Assembly (NCBI RefSeq): GCF_963678975.1
Contig: NC_089279.1
Span: 35,283,297 to 35,347,296 of the forward strand
Direction of reading: 5' to 3'
Source: Dysidea avara
Lineage: Eukaryota; Porifera; Demospongiae; Dictyoceratida; Dysideidae
Length of the DNA: 64,000 nucleotides
The notes under the pieces are model-generated. The model worked only from the letters and a program-made list of their open reading frames with translations, searched no databases and was not told the origin of the DNA. Position numbers and translations under genes: made by a program. Shown piece by piece: positions 35,901 to 46,069 of the stretch (its first letter is position 1; every line of letters begins with the position of its first letter).

Positions 35901-36593
35901 GGTAAGCCATTATTTACTCTGTGCATGCTCAGGAGAACACGTGATACCAAACTGTTATAATTGTTTGTTGATGAACGTAATCTTAGTAGTTGCTCACAAA
36001 GAGTTAAGAAATCTGCATACATCACAATGGTGAGGCCACAAATGGAATATGCATCAGCTGTGTGGGATCCATACTACAATTCACAAATTCAGCAATTAGA
36101 GAAGGTACAACGTCGTGCAGCCAGATGGATTTATAATGACTATAGTAGATTTAGCTCAGTTTCAGCAATGTTAAACGAATTATCCCTGCCATCTCTTGAG
36201 ACTCGTCGCAAGATATCTAGATTACAAGTCCTGCACAAGGCACTCCATCACCAGCTTGCCATCTGCATACCATCATATTACTTACCATCAACGAGAGAAA
36301 CTAGATCATACCATCCATTGCATCTCATAATTCCATCATCATCCACCAGATCATATCAGAGCAGCTACTTCTCAAGAACTGTTAAAGAATGGAACACCTT
36401 GCCTGTTAACATTATTGAAACGTCTGATCCAGATTCGTTCACATCACTTTTACAATCATATTACCACACTAGTACTAGCTTGTAATTAGTTGAACAATTG
36501 GTTTACTGTATGTTAAGTTAGAACTGTTTTTTGTTGTTGTTGTTTTTTTTTTCCTGAGCATACCAGCAGGGCTGACTGCTCATGCAGTACAAA

Positions 36594-36624
<31 letters not shown>

Positions 36625-38021
36625 ACGCTACAATGCGCTAAATATCGCCAGGAGAACTGTTGTTTCCTTAGCAAATTGCTGTAGTGCCAGTTGCAATCGT
36701 GTTTTATCGACTTCATCAAAGCAGGCTTTCAGTTGACTGTCGAAAAACAGTTGGCGATCACGAAAAGTAGTGAAGGAAATGTTTGTAGTAAGAAAGAAAG
36801 ACAATTTGGACAAGGTCTGTACATCAGTGTGTTAATTAAAATAATGGCATAATGGTAATACCCTCCCGCCCGCATCATAATAATTAGAAAGGCTGGATGA
36901 GAAACTAATAATCACCAAATAGGGGCCTTAGTACAAAGCTATTTTAATTATGTGATCTTGCTAGCAATATTAAATAAATAAATAAATAAATGAAAGTTAA
37001 AGAAGAACGAGTACATTGAAAAAATTATTAATTTAAAAATGAAGTATAGGAATCCAGCGAAAGTGTAGAAAAACAGTACCGTATATATACGTATACTGAG
37101 CCTAGCTAAATATTTCGAGGGGGGAAATTTTTGCCGATTTCGCGGTTTTGGGGGTTGGTTAACTATAGCTACCAGCGAAAATTTTATATGCTTGAAATAT
37201 TTGGACCTCCATACAGTTTAATCTTGGGAATGTTTGAAATCTGCGAAAAGTTTAACTTATAGGTAGCTATAACATTGCTTAACCTCAAAAAAATTTCCCC
37301 CTACTATAGCTTAGTTAGGGTCCGCAACGCGAAAAATCGATATCCTCCAATCAACTACCTAACTATTGTCATGTGTTAGGCTAAGTGTAACTTGAATAAC
37401 ACCAGCGTGGCAGCCAAGTTTGTCACTTTCTTCTGGTAGAAAAGGATACAAATGTCTTAAAATCACGTGAGTTTTCGTTCCAGCAGTTCGTAGGGTTCTT
37501 CGTATGCCACGATATTCACTCTCAACATTGTTCAAGTAGTCTATCATCAACTCAAAGTATTGGTGGTTTGATTTTATTGGTCAGTTTCCGGTGGCAGCAC
37601 GATCTGTGCAGCTTTTTGGCGACAGACAAAATGTTTCTTGCTCTGGAGCACAGGAAGAGATAGCTAGACACACCTTTAATATAAAAATCAAACCGCTAAA
37701 AATAGCTATCTATCTCATGCACGATTGTAGTAGACCAGTCCAAGTTAGGCCACCCTATACTTTAAATGTGCGCGTTAGTTACATGCATGGCATGCGGCAT
37801 TGGTACAGTGTTGACGACTAGCTCACTCTGCCGTAGCACTGCAGCGTTTTTTGTATCGATGCTATAACTATAACTAGCTATAGATGATACTTTCTCACCT
37901 TTTCGATTGATAGTTGATTAATGCTCGTGTTTATGTGAGCATCGTCCTGGCTCAAAATGACCGTCACGCATTGACCAATAAAAATAATACTTATTATGAT
38001 GAAGTAGACTGTCTTATCCAT
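26974..38021 (-). CDS. TMEM165: TMEM165/GDT1 family Golgi cation transporter (4 exons)
   Basis: Predicted Golgi membrane Ca2+/Mn2+:H+ exchanger (UPF0016 family) that supports glycosylation. Exon 1 (37899-38021) encodes a signal-like MDKTVYFIIISIIFIGQ and ends AAAG|GTGAGA. Exon 2 (34057-34428) carries the first family motif ELGDKT in VIIVTELGDKTFFIA, two further membrane helices and the MSPDEG linker. Exon 3 (27890-28054) carries the second motif EWGDRS in LTFLAEWGDRSQFA. Exon 4 (26974-27153) reads DPYGVTIGGTIGHALC and ends LLHSPDSE. All joins are phase 0 with GT-AG borders, giving about 279 residues. The two E-x-G-D-[KR]-[ST] motifs are the ion-binding signature. Exons 2-4 are firm. Exon 1 is assigned by position, phase and signal peptide and is less sure. 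Introns of 3.5 and 6 kb are filled with repeats. Confidence 0.9.
28255..28300 (-). repeat. SINE 3'-end fragment
   Basis: CACTTTACAGTGACCAGCTCTGAA matches in part the 3' end of the SINE at 5.6-5.9 kb (split here: CACTTTACAGTGACCAG, CTCTGAA). Within TMEM165 intron 2. Confidence 0.45.
28618..28997 (-). repeat. Diverged satellite cluster related to the 46-49.5-kb array
   Basis: About ten copies of AGAGAGTTCAGCTAC, spaced ~30 bases, often followed by AAGTCACCCTGTAG. This is the complement of GTAGCTGAACTCTCT, the core of the large array, so the cluster lies in the opposite orientation and is more diverged. In TMEM165 intron 2. Confidence 0.8.
29500..30400 (+). mobile_element. LINE fragment (reverse transcriptase C-terminal half)
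   Basis: Starts at the SGVPQGTVLGPLMFLIYIND block, has LCLFADDCLLY, then after a frameshift near 29890 continues ILEYASAVWDPY, LEKIQRRSARW, and ends near 30400. It is 5'-truncated and frameshifted, in TMEM165 intron 2 on the opposite strand. Its thumb (EYASAVWDPY, IQRRSARW) is closer to the 35.9-36.5-kb copy than to the 24-26-kb copy, indicating a second subfamily. Confidence 0.85.
31310..33060 (-). mobile_element. Heavily decayed LINE
   Basis: Minus-strand matches in order: near 32600 SCGPDNIS (the K-x-PGPDN-type block), intermediate fingers/palm traces near 32000-32250, and near 31320-31380 HDWNSLP (C-terminal block). Frames are broken throughout. In TMEM165 intron 2. Confidence 0.65.
33100..33550. 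repeat. Repeat region with AGCATAATAGG words and TCTATTAGAG units
   Basis: GAGCATAATAGG/GGCATAATTTGAGC recur 6-8 times, with CTCTAATAGAACAAT and ATGTTCTATTAGAG arranged head-to-head near 33270-33320. The same combination occurs at about 21900-22210, so both are copies of one repeat family. Confidence 0.55.
34762..35012. mobile_element. Tc1/mariner-type MITE, TA-flanked
   Basis: 251 bp with ~40-bp terminal inverted repeats, outer part TGTGACCGGATTTGCG, inner part AAAAGGTACCTTTT, itself a palindrome around GGTACC. TA dinucleotides (34760-34761, 35013-35014) flank both ends. Non-coding. In TMEM165 intron 1. Confidence 0.8.
35470..35550 (-). repeat. SINE-like repeat, copy 2
   Basis: AATAAATAAAAG followed by TTGCTCAAACTGTGGG and AAGCAAACTCTGCCCAA, the same order as at 395-470. 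Confidence 0.5.
35838..36927. repeat. 34-bp inverted repeat bracketing a LINE fragment
   Basis: GGCCCCTATTTGGTGATTAT plus TAGTTTCTCATCCA at 35838-35871 recurs inverted at 36894-36927 without an obvious mismatch. Between them lie a LINE 3' part and the candidate small gene's last exon. Either two oppositely oriented copies of one short repeat, or ends of one composite unit. Confidence 0.6.
35961..36624 (+). mobile_element. LINE 3' fragment with AAAT tail
   Basis: The 174-residue frame (35961-36485) has RPQMEYASAVWDPYY, LEKVQRRAARWIYND and, near the end, RTVKEWNTLPVNI, the thumb/C-terminal part of a CR1-like reverse transcriptase. An (AAAT)n tail occupies about 36592-36624. It is 5'-truncated, opposite to TMEM165, and its tail ends only four bases from the stop codon of the candidate gene on the minus strand. 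Confidence 0.85.
36628..37547 (-). CDS. Candidate small two-exon gene of unknown function
   Basis: Exon A (37392-37547) starts MIDYLNNVESEYRG and ends GCHAGVIQ before donor GTTACA. Exon B (36628-36816) follows acceptor GTACAG, reads TLSKLSFFL... RDRQLFFDSQLKACF and ends LLAIFSAL. Both joins are phase 0, giving 114 residues with an alpha-helical, non-repeat composition and balanced charge. It would be nested within TMEM165 intron 1 on the same strand. The donor is weak (GTTACA), and I recognise no family. Alternatives are that one or both frames are chance, or that exon A continues further than drawn. Protein-like composition, not homology, is the evidence. Confidence 0.45.
37118..37307. mobile_element. 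Possible MITE with GAGGGGGAAATTTTT termini
   Basis: GAGGGGGGAAATTTTTG on the left and CAAAAAAATTTCCCCC on the right form ~15-bp inverted termini over about 190 bp of GCGAAAA-rich non-coding sequence. No target duplication confirmed. Confidence 0.35.
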
Positions 38022-40128
38022 TTCCACTGATGCGAAGTTCTTTTTTGAAAGTTTTGGGTATAGCTACGTATACTGTAAAATGCAAACAGTGACTATATAG
38101 TTATAGCCAAAAGCCAAGGGAGATACGTCGTTGCTAATTGTCTATATCATATGATGTATTATTATGCATGCATGTCATGATGCATGCACGATAAGATGCA
38201 TGCTATGGTCACGTGTTATAGGCTTAGCTACGTATACTGTATATTTTATTTTTAATTCAGCAAGTCTGGGTACGCATACAGTAATTACAACTATATTGTT
38301 TAACTATCCATCTAGGGACCTGCAAGGAGGCAACAAGTTAGCCTGTGGCACAGGGAATCAACCACCTGAACCTGAAAACTATGTTGAATGCAGAAAAAGC
38401 TCCCAGACCAGGTGGTGACTTGATCCACATGTAGACAGCCTGCAGTCCAGGCAAGTGCCTGAGGGTCAAAGTGCCTGAGGAGCCACACAGCCTGGGATCC
38501 ATGCAGGATTCTCTCCGGCGCAATTACAGTACTTATAGCTACACATACATTTAAAATTAATTACAACTAGCTATATCTATACTTATACGTAACTTAAAAG
38601 TTTCTACTTATGTTATCAAAGTTGTGAGGAGATGGGAATGGCACTTTAAACACGGGCACAGAAATGTAGACTGCATGAATTATTAGGATCAAAGTAGATG
38701 AGAAAATGATTGAGCATGAATGATTTCAATGATGGTGTCCAATTGAGATTGATAATTGGTAGGGTATTCCATAGGTGAGGAATTGTACTGACGGAAATAA
38801 GAATGTCTTGTGGCATTGTTCAAAGATAGCATGTGTTTCAGTTCAGTTCCTAGTTTTAAAAGTTGGGTATTTCCATGCAGAGAAAAAGATAATGTAATTG
38901 TTAATGTTGAAACTGACAGTTGGATTTTTCAAGGATTTGATGAATAATAGCATGTCAGTGATCTCATATTGATACATAAGCGGTAAAAGTTTGAGTTTGA
39001 TTAGTCACTGTCGATATAATCATTGGTAAAGTCATTCAGAATATATTTGGTTGCATGTCACTGAAATCTCTTAAGAGTGTTGATATCAGTAATAAGATAA
39101 GGGAGAATAGTAAGATACAAATTAATGATAAGCAAAGCTAGTTTTTAATTCTAATGCATGAGATGATCTAAAAATACGATGGATGAGACCTTAGATTCTA
39201 CATCTATACACTTTGGCTGAGATGTGAATGTAGATGATTCCAAAGGTTATGGTGACTGTCTAGCTTGGGGATTTCATCCTAATCAATATGGTAGTTGGCG
39301 TTCATTATAGATCTGAAAGAAAAGTGTTTCCAGGTACTCTGGGCTCATACAGATATATATATATACATTAGTAACAACCATCATCATGCACATGACTGGT
39401 CAGCAAATTTTACTGCCATGCCATTGTGGAAAAAATAACCTTTGTGGTAACAAATATAATAATAATAATAATTAGTACAATGCATATATGGTATAGGGGT
39501 AATATTTCAGAAACTATGCAGAATTATTGTAAAATTATAATGTAAACCACAACAACAATGCTTTTATATAATTCCAAGAAATTATATGGAAACCACAATG
39601 ACAATGTGCCATGTAGACACATAAAACATTATTCACTCCCAAAGTTTGGACTAAAAGTTGAATCTTTTACTCAAAATCAGAATGAATTTAATCAATCTGT
39701 TTAGTACAATGAACAAAAGGTCAATCTAAGGTAATTCCAATTTTGCATGCATATCAGCATAGCATATGTAAGTGCAGTATATGTGATATAGATGCACATT
39801 ATCCATACACACATACATATACATTTGTTGCACACTTTTGATGTCTACTGAAAATGTTTTATGCACAGATTCCAATAATTATACACTGTGAAGCCAAAAT
39901 GGGCTGATTTCAATAACAACAAAAGAATCACCATGTATATATTTAAATATTACATGACTGTGTAATATCAAAATTAAGGGATTGCATAAATCCAAGCTGA
40001 GGAGTCAAAACCTCATGGCTAGTAATAGTTCACATAACATACCGTGGGGGCTCATAGCAGAAAATTCCTTATTAACCACATGTACACCACATGACATAAT
40101 GACCAAAAATAAACAATCAACAATGTGC
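38022..40128. other. Intergenic, TMEM165 to MPEG1; LINE tail inside
   Basis: About 38290-38520 is less AT-rich and looks like an old repeat (CCTGAGG words), with no domain. About 38640-39130 contains the complement of a LINE C-terminus. TATATATA and AATAAT runs lie near 39350 and 39460. No gene recognised. Confidence 0.4.
38640..39130 (-). mobile_element. LINE C-terminal remnant
   Basis: Minus strand reads SVSTIPHLWNTLPIINLN, matching the [RK]-x-x-x-x-WN-x-LP block that ends the LINE reverse-transcriptase frames here. The rest is decayed. Confidence 0.5.
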
Positions 40129-40137
40129 TATATATAG
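40129..40137 (+). promoter_or_regulatory. Candidate TATA box of MPEG1
   Basis: TATATATAG, 75 bases before the preferred start codon. Its place favours the ATG at 40212 over the upstream in-frame ATG at 40125, which would lie before the transcription start. Confidence 0.45.
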
Positions 40138-40211
40138 CAGGGATTATACGTTTATTAGTAAGGGTCAGCAAATCTAGTTATAGTTGTAAGAAATTACAAA
40201 TAACTTTTATC

Positions 40212-42209
40212 ATGGATACTAAGGTAGCCCTTCTCCTATTATTAGCTGCATCACACACAGCAAAGTGCAGTACATACATGTCTCAGTGTGAAGTTGATAG
40301 CAGTGAAGAATTATCTTTGAGCAGAATGGAAGTGCTGCCTGGAGTTGGTTGGGACAATCTGCGCAATATGGACATGAGTTTGGTATTTGAATATGACTAT
40401 ACTAACTGTCAGTTAACTAATGATAGGAAATTTCTACTCCCTGATGGATATTTTGCCATCCCCATCCAGCAAAGTGATGTTGAAACAATATCTGAATTGT
40501 TTACTTATTGGGACAATTACACTAGTTTAACATCAGCCTCCATTAATACAGAAGAAAGTACATACTCAAGGATTGCTGGCAAGTTCTCATATGACTACAT
40601 TAAGATGAAGGCGAGCATGTACAATGACAAATCATTTGTTGCTCGAACTCAAGTAAGACGCAAACTTTATACTATACGTTTAGTTACTGGCACAGCACTA
40701 CACCCTACTTTCAAATCACGATTATTGGACATTGCTGGTTATATGGCACAAAATGAAACTGAAATTGTTCAGTATCTGTCAGAACTGCTGGTTCGTGACT
40801 ATGGCACACATTACACATCAGTAGTTCATGTTGGAGCCATACTAGCACAAGAAGATTATATTAAAAGCACATTTATAGAGGATATTGAGGAAACAAAACA
40901 AACATTAACAGCCTCTGTTAGTGCTAATTTTATGAGCAAAATTGGATTTAGTACAGAGACCAGCCATACTACTGATTCAAATTCTACACAGTCTGAGTCA
41001 TACCTATCACAGCTAATGTCTTCTCATATAAGAACATATGGTGGACCTCCATATGGAGACAATTTCAGCATAAGCAATTGGGACAATGATTTGGATGATA
41101 ATTTAGCAGCAATTGACAGGGAAGGAGAGTTACTTCATTTTGCCATCACCCCAGAATCACTACATGAGCTCTCGCCCACACAGACACAAGAATTAGGGTC
41201 ATATGTTGAAAAGGCTGTTACCAGGTATTACAAGTACAACACACAATATGGTTGCACAAATCCTAGTTTTGAGGGGTTTTATTTTGGTGCTAATGTTGAT
41301 GATGGATCGTGCCAGGCCCCAGCAGCCAATTTTACATTTGGAGGTATCTATCAAACTTGTATGGATCAACAAAACAAGAATGCTGTGAAATTATGTCAAC
41401 AATGGCACCTTACACAGACAAATCCGATAACTGGTGACCATACCTGCCCACCCAACTATGAGCCTATCTTGCTGTATAGTGGAAAAAAGAGCATTGGTGC
41501 TGCTATAGTTTTCTACAAACTATTCTGGTGTGTGGCTACTGCAAAAGTTCCTGATCAATCTGGCTACCTATTTGGAGGTATGTATAATTCTATAATGATG
41601 AATCCACTTACTCATTCCAAGTCATGTCCCAATCAATTTTACTCCCTAAAATTTGGACAAGATACAAAAATTTGCGTGAGTAGAGATTATGAACTAGGCC
41701 TTGCTTTGTCTACTCCATTTGGTGGATTTGAAAGCTGTCATGCAGGAAATCCATTGGCGATGTCTTCTGGTTTCAAAGGATTAGATTTCCTCAAATTTGA
41801 GCCAAGTGATTGGCCTCACAGATGTCCTGGTGGTTACACACCACACTTAGCTGGCATAGAAAAATCCTGTGAGATCAACTATTGCGTGAAGGCAGGCTCA
41901 CTGAATGTGCCTAGTCTTGCACCTATTATGCGACCTCCTTTCCAGGCAGCACCCACTTACCCAGACTATCCTATTTCTCACCGCTTTGGTGGCAGCAACA
42001 CATCTCACAATAGAAGAGCTATTACTGCAATTATATTCATTTCCACTGCAGTAGTTGGCTATATCCTTATGGTGTCAATGTGTGGGATGTACTTGTTCAG
42101 CAATGCAACAATATGGAGAAAAGTACCAGCTCTTATTTTGCAGACTGTGTCTATTTGTGTTGTCAGTATTGTTGAGTATGCTGTATTAATTATGTGGTAT
42201 GATAATTGA
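40212..42209 (+). CDS. MPEG1: Perforin-2 / macrophage-expressed gene 1 (MACPF immune effector)
   Basis: A 665-residue single-exon protein of the MACPF pore-forming superfamily. In animals perforin-2 acts in phagosomes against engulfed bacteria. Signal peptide 1-19 (MDTKVALLLLLAASHTAKC). The MACPF signature YGTHY is at 197-201, with VGA in place of the more general GG six residues on, as in the MPEG1 branch. The cysteine-rich region after ~360 corresponds to the MPEG1-specific P2 domain (Cys pairs; GGFESCHAGNPL; CPGGY). Two hydrophobic segments follow near the C-terminus (about 604-627 and 638-661), where vertebrate MPEG1 has one transmembrane helix and a cytosolic tail. The start ATG at 40212 is chosen because the signal peptide begins there and a TATA box lies upstream. 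A single coding exon is also typical of vertebrate MPEG1. Family assignment firm. Confidence 0.93.
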   Translation: MDTKVALLLLLAASHTAKCSTYMSQCEVDSSEELSLSRMEVLPGVGWDNLRNMDMSLVFEYDYTNCQLTNDRKFLLPDGYFAIPIQQSDVETISELFTYWDNYTSLTSASINTEESTYSRIAGKFSYDYIKMKASMYNDKSFVARTQVRRKLYTIRLVTGTALHPTFKSRLLDIAGYMAQNETEIVQYLSELLVRDYGTHYTSVVHVGAILAQEDYIKSTFIEDIEETKQTLTASVSANFMSKIGFSTETSHTTDSNSTQSESYLSQLMSSHIRTYGGPPYGDNFSISNWDNDLDDNLAAIDREGELLHFAITPESLHELSPTQTQELGSYVEKAVTRYYKYNTQYGCTNPSFEGFYFGANVDDGSCQAPAANFTFGGIYQTCMDQQNKNAVKLCQQWHLTQTNPITGDHTCPPNYEPILLYSGKKSIGAAIVFYKLFWCVATAKVPDQSGYLFGGMYNSIMMNPLTHSKSCPNQFYSLKFGQDTKICVSRDYELGLALSTPFGGFESCHAGNPLAMSSGFKGLDFLKFEPSDWPHRCPGGYTPHLAGIEKSCEINYCVKAGSLNVPSLAPIMRPPFQAAPTYPDYPISHRFGGSNTSHNRRAITAIIFISTAVVGYILMVSMCGMYLFSNATIWRKVPALILQTVSICVVSIVEYAVLIMWYDN

Positions 42210-45200
42210 ATCCAACAATACTTTGATGAGATAGATAACAGGGTCGATGCATATAGCTATAGGTTTATGAAAACTTGATATGATTTTGGAAGCTGGCCCA
42301 TAAAACTAATACAAAATTTTATTGCTACCAAATTCTGTATATGTGTGCGGCTAAATTACAAAGGAGTGCACACATGAAATTGAAATGTTTGTGGCTTTCA
42401 ATTAAGGTTTTTGTTGATGAAGAAAGGTACATACGTACCAATGCAAATCCAGGCACCAATGTTTGCCATTGCAAGACAAGCCAAATGTGCATGTGTACTA
42501 TTTTTTAAATTGTGAAATATGAGTACTAGTATATATTTGTTAACAAAGGTCCCAGAGCTTCAAGTAAAATGGCCCTCAGACTTTCAGATTGCATGCTAAA
42601 AACTCATGCAGAGAATTACATTCACACTTCCCTCTACAGCTGTACTGTATTTTGTAGTAAGCACTTCTAGGTATTTGCCAACCACACCACAAATAACTTC
42701 CATCCAACACTTCATAAATGTATATCTTCTGCCAATTGAGGGGGACCTTTAATTTAGTTTTGCCTAGCCCAATAAGACCAGCCCTGGTCCACCTTTGATT
42801 TACAACTTCTTATTTTGAATAAAATTGCATCCCTTCTTGGCTGTTTTGGTATTAAAAAGTGAACTTTTAACATTTCTTTATTGGCTACATCTAGGTATCT
42901 GAAGGAGTACCTAGATTAATTTCTAGCATAAATGCTGACTACCTTTGGCAAATGGTAATTAAATGGATTTGGGCAGTTTAACATTTCTAATTGTTGCCTT
43001 TTGCCATGAACAGCCTATTATCTCATTGTTTACATATAGGGTTTTCGTATTCCACAAAGACAGTGGCAACCGATCAGTAAAGAAACAGCAATGCCATAAT
43101 GTTTGCTTTCAATATACACAGATTGCCTAGCTACTGAGCCTAATGGTAAGGTCGGTTCTGGGTGCAACCCGGCAAAACATGGCTACAACAAAACAAATTA
43201 TAATCTGACATGATGATGCTGTTATGCTGACATCATAATTGCAGCCATTTCTTGGCCATAACCTTTGATATTGCCTGTATGCTTAAACCTGGCTACATAT
43301 ATATATATATATACTTTGGCAATCCTCTAAAGAGGTCACCAGAGTCTTTAAATCCTCTAGAGGTCACCAGAGTCTTCTAAATGCTGCTAATTACTGATTG
43401 ATGTTTTGGACTAGTAAATTTTAAGCTATAAGAAACTAACAGTCCAGTCCAGTACACTCTGGCATGTTGCGGAACCACTACAATTCACACATTGCATGGA
43501 ATAGCACCACTGACCTTTCCACATTGACTATATAACATCTTTTTCAAAACAACATTCAGCTATATATTAATTTGTGAAAGAATTCATTGGGTAGAGCAGA
43601 TCAAGCCCATAAGAGCACCTTAAACTACAAACACAAAATACACACACGCTGAATAATTGCAGTTTTAAACTTTGCATATTATTCATTTATAATATAGTAG
43701 ATGTGTTTGTCTGCAATGGAAGTACACCTTGTAAAATTTTGTGCATTTAGGTGGATGATGTAATGTGACAATGGTTGCTATATTATCCAATATGGGACTC
43801 TTGACATGCAGGCCCTGGACACTTACTATATAATACCTACAGATTTGTATTTATAACCTTGCAAATGTTGTTTGAATTGATTGTGGACTTATGATTGCAA
43901 AATGTTGTTAGCTATGTGGGTTGCAGCACTTTTAGCTCTTTAAGAATTGAGTACTAAATTCACCAGCTTTATACCTGCTGAACATCACCATACTACCTGA
44001 ACATCACCTTGCTATCTTATTTCACAAGTTACTTCCCTGGGCATAGAACCAGTCAACTTACGTAAGCGTTCGAGTGTTAACCAGATGGCTGCAGGTTTGA
44101 GGCTGTCCAGGTCCAGTCATGGATTTTTTCTCCTTTCTCCACCTTTTCAAGCACACTTATGTAACAACTTTAAACAGGCTGTAGGACCAGGTGTCCTACA
44201 GACCTTCAGCACTTGTACTGTAAAGTCTTAATAAATAAAATATATAAATAAATTAATGATTTTAGAATGCTGCAATGCAGGAGAGGTAAGAAAAGATTTA
44301 ATACTGTGTACTGTATCAGGTTATGGGTTATAGCTATTAGCAAGTCTTCTGACAGTAAATAAGATTACTGAATCTAGTATTCACAATGCACTGTATAGTG
44401 CCATGGGTCAGTTCATTAATCTCTCACTGACATGCATAACAAGCCAATCTTTTAAAAATGCCCACACACCACAATCATAATGATGCATCCCATTCCACCA
44501 CGATCAATTCACCTGTGGAAATGAGCACATGCAATCCACATTATCTTCAAATATAGCATTCCATGCATATGCATATCACCTAGTCAGTAGCTACAGCAAA
44601 TTGAAAAATCTTTCTTGAATTTATGTTGCTGTAGACCTTCAGTGCTGGTCACTGTATAGTGTTAATAATAATAATAATATAACATGAGATGAGTAAGTTA
44701 TTCCTAAAAAGCTATATATTTCACAAAATAGCGATGAGCATTAATTCAGAATAGTTGGTCACAATTCTACAAGAGTGAATCATCAAATGTACCAAGTAAA
44801 CAGATAGCTATAGCTATCCCTGTAACATCACTTTACTGCATGATGTTACATAAACACTACTTTTGTGCTGCCAAACTTAATGATACATGTGTTTGATTTG
44901 CGCTGTTCATAATGTGCAGACTAAATTTCATAGGGCCTTGGAAACCTGCCCTATATACACACTCCTGGAAGCCAGTAAGTGAAAACCATTGCACCAACTG
45001 CAAAACAGTGCAAAACAACTGCCATTACAAAGATTAGTCAATGACAGTGGTTTAATTTAACATTTTACAGTGGCCCTAAAGGTCACAAAATGTACCATTA
45101 ACTATAAGCAACAATCTCAACAAAAATATCCATGCAATGACCGTGCACAGGAGAATGGCTACAGTTTTACAAGCATTTTGCCTCCCTGCTATCTGATAAG

Positions 45201-45563
45201 TGGGACTCAAAATACACAGTTGTAATGGAATGAGTATATAGTGCTGCTTGTTTTTTTTTTCACTTAAGGTCAGCAATTAGATGTTTAATTGGATCCAGAT
45301 CCTGAAGGGCAGCTTTTGTTACTCTTCAAGAGTAGCATTGATCTCATCCAGTCTGATCCACGTAGAGACCAGACTCAGTGCCATTATAATGCAATAACTG
45401 TTATAATCTTTGTTTTTGTACACTTTGAAATCATTTAAATTGTTTTGGTAATATTGTTTATTGTGCCCTTTGTCAGTTCAATATAGCAGTTACTTCATCA
45501 TTAAAAAAAACTGTGGACAATATTGATGCAATATGGTAGACAATAACTATATTAGCTAACTAT
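42210..45563. other. Intergenic; SINE fragments, no gene seen
   Basis: No coding frame of note. About 43315-43380 has a two-copy ~35-bp tandem (CCTCTAGAGGTCACCAGAG). SINE-like sequence at 44040-44240 and 44625-44690 (+) and a fragment at 45055-45085 (-). A short open frame at 45076-45276 is unsupported. Confidence 0.45.
44040..44240 (+). repeat. tRNA-derived SINE-like element
   Basis: Contains GGTTTGAGGCTG as a degenerate B box, then a body ending CTACAGACCTTCAGCACTTG, TACTGTAAAGTCTTAATAAATAAA, i.e. the 3' end and tail type of the 5.6-5.9-kb SINE in plus orientation. A second 3' fragment lies at 44625-44690. Confidence 0.55.
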
Positions 45564-45890
45564 ATCTAATCCAAAACAGCCAGCTGTAAAAAAAGTGTGC
45601 GGCCCTCAAAAAGGCTATGGTGAAAAAAGATGTGAAATCCAAGGTGGCGGCCAAGAAATGGCTGTGATGGTAGGTTAATGGTAAAAATTTTAATAACAAC
45701 AATTCAGGTGAATTTTTGTGCCGCTTGGTCTTGGCAAAAAATTCATCTAAATTGCCGTTATTAAAATTTTTACCATTAACCTACCATCACAGCCATTTCT
45801 TGGCCGCCACCTTGGATTTCACATCTTTTTTCACCATAGCCTTTTTGAGGGCCGCACACTTTTTTTACAGCTGGCTGTTTTGGATTAGAT
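45564..45890. mobile_element. Perfect foldback element, 134-bp arms
   Basis: Arms 45564-45697 and 45757-45890 are exact inverted copies as far as I can read, from ATCTAATCCAAAACAGCC outside to TTTTAATAAC inside, with constant coordinate sum 91454. The 59-base centre is itself partly self-complementary (GGTGAATTTTTGTGCC against GGCAAAAAATTCATC), so almost the whole 327 bases can fold to a small loop. No coding capacity; flanks show no obvious target duplication. Confidence 0.9.
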
Positions 45891-45918
45891 TTCACTTCTT
45901 TTTGTATTTGTATACCCC

Positions 45919-45950
45919 AAAGCCGGCCTATCCGGCCATAGGCCGGCTTT
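45919..45950. repeat. GC-rich 13-bp palindrome
   Basis: AAAGCCGGCCTAT, loop CCGGCC, ATAGGCCGGCTTT. Perfect arms in an AT-rich setting, 29 bases after the foldback element. Its stem is stable and could act as a transcription barrier; no known site recognised. Confidence 0.8.
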
Positions 45951-46069
45951 GTGACTTTTTTAACCTGTCTTTTTTTCTTTTCCACAGGAAGAGGAAAAGA
46001 TGAAGCAGATGTACTTTAAAATATTTCTGATTTTATCAGTAAATGTACAAATTATACATATATTTATTA

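Noticed and set aside
40125-40211. Upstream in-frame ATG of the MPEG1 frame
   Set aside because: It precedes the likely TATA box, and the added 29 residues would bury the signal peptide.
45716-46003. 95-codon open frame and its antisense partner
   Set aside because: Lies in the foldback arm and palindrome; composition is that of the repeat, not of a protein.
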